Shown here: in pieces, positions 14,857 to 15,724 of the stretch
Position numbering within the stretch: the stretch's first letter is position 1
Layout: each line of letters opens with the position of its first letter
Source of the DNA: an uncultured Acetatifactor sp.
GTDB lineage: Bacteria; Bacillota; Clostridia; Lachnospirales; Lachnospiraceae
Direction: 5' to 3'
Assembly: GCA_948896875.1 (NCBI GenBank)
Contig: CAQUWW010000064.1
Coordinates: 1 to 15,724, forward strand
DNA length: 15,724 bases
Notes under the pieces: generated by a model
The model's database searches: none
What the model was told of the DNA's origin: nothing
What the model saw: only the letters and a program-made list of their open reading frames with translations
Made by a program: the position numbers and the translations under genes

Positions 14857-15401
14857 CTCTCCCCATTCCTTTCCAGCTGTGCGATGCAGCTTTTCGCCCA
14901 TTCTATGGTCATCCGCATGCTTCTGCGCCCATAGTCCACAGTCATCTGCCAATACTTTGCCTTGTCACTATCGTCCAGATAGCCGGCATAATTCTCTATA
15001 TGCGCCGGCACTGCTTCGAGGCCGTGCAGGAACAGCTCACAGCAGGATATCAGGCCTTCAAAGTAACGGATATTTTCCTCTCTGCTTCGTTCTCCCATGA
15101 AAAATACTTTCATTAATATCGGAACTCTCTGTACCACATTCGGCCCGCTCTCCGACAGCCATCTCAGCAGCTCGCTCCGTCCTGTTTCCGTAATCGTATA
15201 GATATTTTTGTCCGGCTTACTCTGCTGAGGCACACAGGTTTTCGAGACCCATGTATTCTGTTCCATTGTTTGCAGCTCCCGGTAAATCTGGCTGGTGCGG
15301 GCATTCCAGAAATAGCACAGGGAGTCCCGAAAAACTGTGTTGATTTCGTAGCCTGTCATGTCGTGATAATTCAAAAGGCCTAAGATTCCGTGTTTCAGCA
15401 T
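14853..15401 (-). CDS. PadR-family transcriptional regulator
   Basis: This 182-residue protein has the PadR winged-helix DNA-binding domain at the N-terminus (ILGLLNYHDMTGYEI at 6-20, then SQIYRELQTMEQNTWV and a wing ending in IYTITETGRSELLRWL) and a helical PadR C-terminal dimerisation domain (about 95-175). PadR proteins usually repress their own operon and a neighbouring gene until a small molecule binds. The ATG at 15401 has AAGGAG about 8 bases upstream. Its stop overlaps the start of the flavodoxin–SCP2–membrane gene, which is its likely target. A strong promoter with a perfect palindrome lies directly upstream and is the likely autoregulatory site. Confidence 0.94.
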   Translation of the reverse strand: MLKHGILGLLNYHDMTGYEINTVFRDSLCYFWNARTSQIYRELQTMEQNTWVSKTCVPQQSKPDKNIYTITETGRSELLRWLSESGPNVVQRVPILMKVFFMGERSREENIRYFEGLISCCELFLHGLEAVPAHIENYAGYLDDSDKAKYWQMTVDYGRRSMRMTIEWAKSCIAQLERNGER

Positions 15402-15447
15402 TTGAAGGGCTCCTTTCTCATGTATGACTTACATTCTTATATTGCTT

Positions 15448-15476
15448 ACTATATTCCATTTGTGGAATATAGTCAA
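15448..15476 (-). promoter_or_regulatory. padR promoter with embedded palindromic operator
   Basis: On the minus strand TTGACT (15476-15471) and TATAGT (15453-15448) are spaced by 17 bases, each matching consensus at five of six positions. A perfect inverted repeat, ACTATATTCCA/TGGAATATAGT with a 4-base centre (15448-15473), covers the -10, the whole spacer and half of the -35. A bound dimer would exclude RNA polymerase, which fits PadR autorepression. A further short palindrome, GGAAATTCC, lies just upstream (15477-15485). Confidence 0.85.
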
Positions 15477-15485
15477 GGAAATTCC

Positions 15486-15724
15486 ATTAGATTTATCGTG
15501 TTTGCCAATGCCGTCTAACGTTATGCTGCGGCGGGGATGAGTGTATTGATAAACTTCGCGTTTAGTTCACTAGCGGCCTGGGATTCCTGCAAGGACCTTT
15601 ATGGTCCTGAGGACTAAGGCAGGGTTCCTGCAATGACCAGCAGGGGCCTGCCGCCTGAGACCAGAATTTCTGCAATGGCTGACGGAGGACTATCCCCTAA
15701 AGCAAAGGGGACGGCAGAGAAGGC
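15486..15724. other. Unassigned structured, repeat-containing DNA at the right edge
   Basis: No known gene is recognised here. TTCCTGCAA occurs at 15584 and 15625 and as TTTCTGCAA at 15667, a period of 41-42 bases. Hairpins lie in or between the copies: GGACC/GGTCC (15594-15608), GGCAGG/CCTGCC enclosing CCTGC/GCAGG (15618-15652), and CCCC/GGGG inside a longer TCTGC/GCAGA pair (about 15669-15718). On the plus strand a 26-codon frame runs from ATG 15537 to TAA 15617 (MSVLINFAFSSLAAWD...), and the same frame continues open to the edge (from 15618, MTSRGLPPETRISAMADGG within it). On the minus strand one frame is open from the edge to a TAG at 15616-15614. It could be a dispersed repeat, a structured RNA or a broken small gene. 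Confidence 0.4.

Noticed and set aside
15486..15724. T-box, RNase P RNA or tmRNA as an explanation of the right-edge structure
   Set aside because: The conserved sequence blocks I know for these RNAs are not visible here.

Overview
The window looks like chromosomal DNA from a gut-type member of the Clostridia, most probably Lachnospiraceae. The clues are AGGAGG-type ribosome-binding sites, near-balanced base composition, the MoxR–DUF58–transglutaminase and apt–rel gene sets, and protein sequences of a Lachnospiraceae type. This is judged from the sequence alone. Every well-supported gene is on the minus strand, so transcription runs from right to left and the order below follows it.

Right end (about 15724-13144): an unassigned, repeat-containing and structured stretch (about 15500-15724) lies next to a strong sigma-A-type promoter. 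A perfect 11-bp inverted repeat covers its spacer and -10 box. This promoter drives padR, which overlaps by four bases a gene for an unusual three-part protein: flavodoxin/iron-sulfur-flavoprotein-like reductase, SCP2-like lipid-binding domain, and membrane domain.

12995-9482: a two-gene ABC exporter operon. The first subunit has a degenerate nucleotide site (Asp for the catalytic Glu, Gln for the H-loop His). The second has a catalytically complete Walker B and H-loop but an altered signature motif. Together they make a classic asymmetric heterodimer. The operon has a textbook promoter whose -35 and -10 boxes both lie in the arms of a 14-bp inverted repeat. A 460-bp gap follows, holding four tandem, self-complementary repeats of about 25 bp with compensatory changes.

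9019-4339: a SEC-C motif gene ending in a strong intrinsic terminator, then a group of closely spaced genes: DUF308 membrane protein, tandem-CBS protein, apt (adenine salvage) and rel (bifunctional (p)ppGpp synthetase/hydrolase). Directly after the rel stop is a compact element of nested and adjacent inverted repeats, in a 364-bp stretch without a convincing gene.

3974-1: a glyoxalase-II-like metallo-beta-lactamase fold hydrolase, then moxR, a DUF58 gene and a membrane transglutaminase-like gene that runs off the left edge, with stop/start overlaps between the last three. The transglutaminase-like gene is interrupted by an in-frame TAA inside a predicted membrane helix, so it appears to be a pseudogene or to carry a sequencing error.

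The strongest leads are the PadR-controlled flavodoxin–SCP2–membrane fusion, the covarying hairpin array at 9262-9360, the branched element after rel, the structured unknown DNA at the right edge, and the nonsense codon in the transglutaminase-like gene. No CRISPR array, tRNA or rRNA gene, or complete insertion sequence was recognised.
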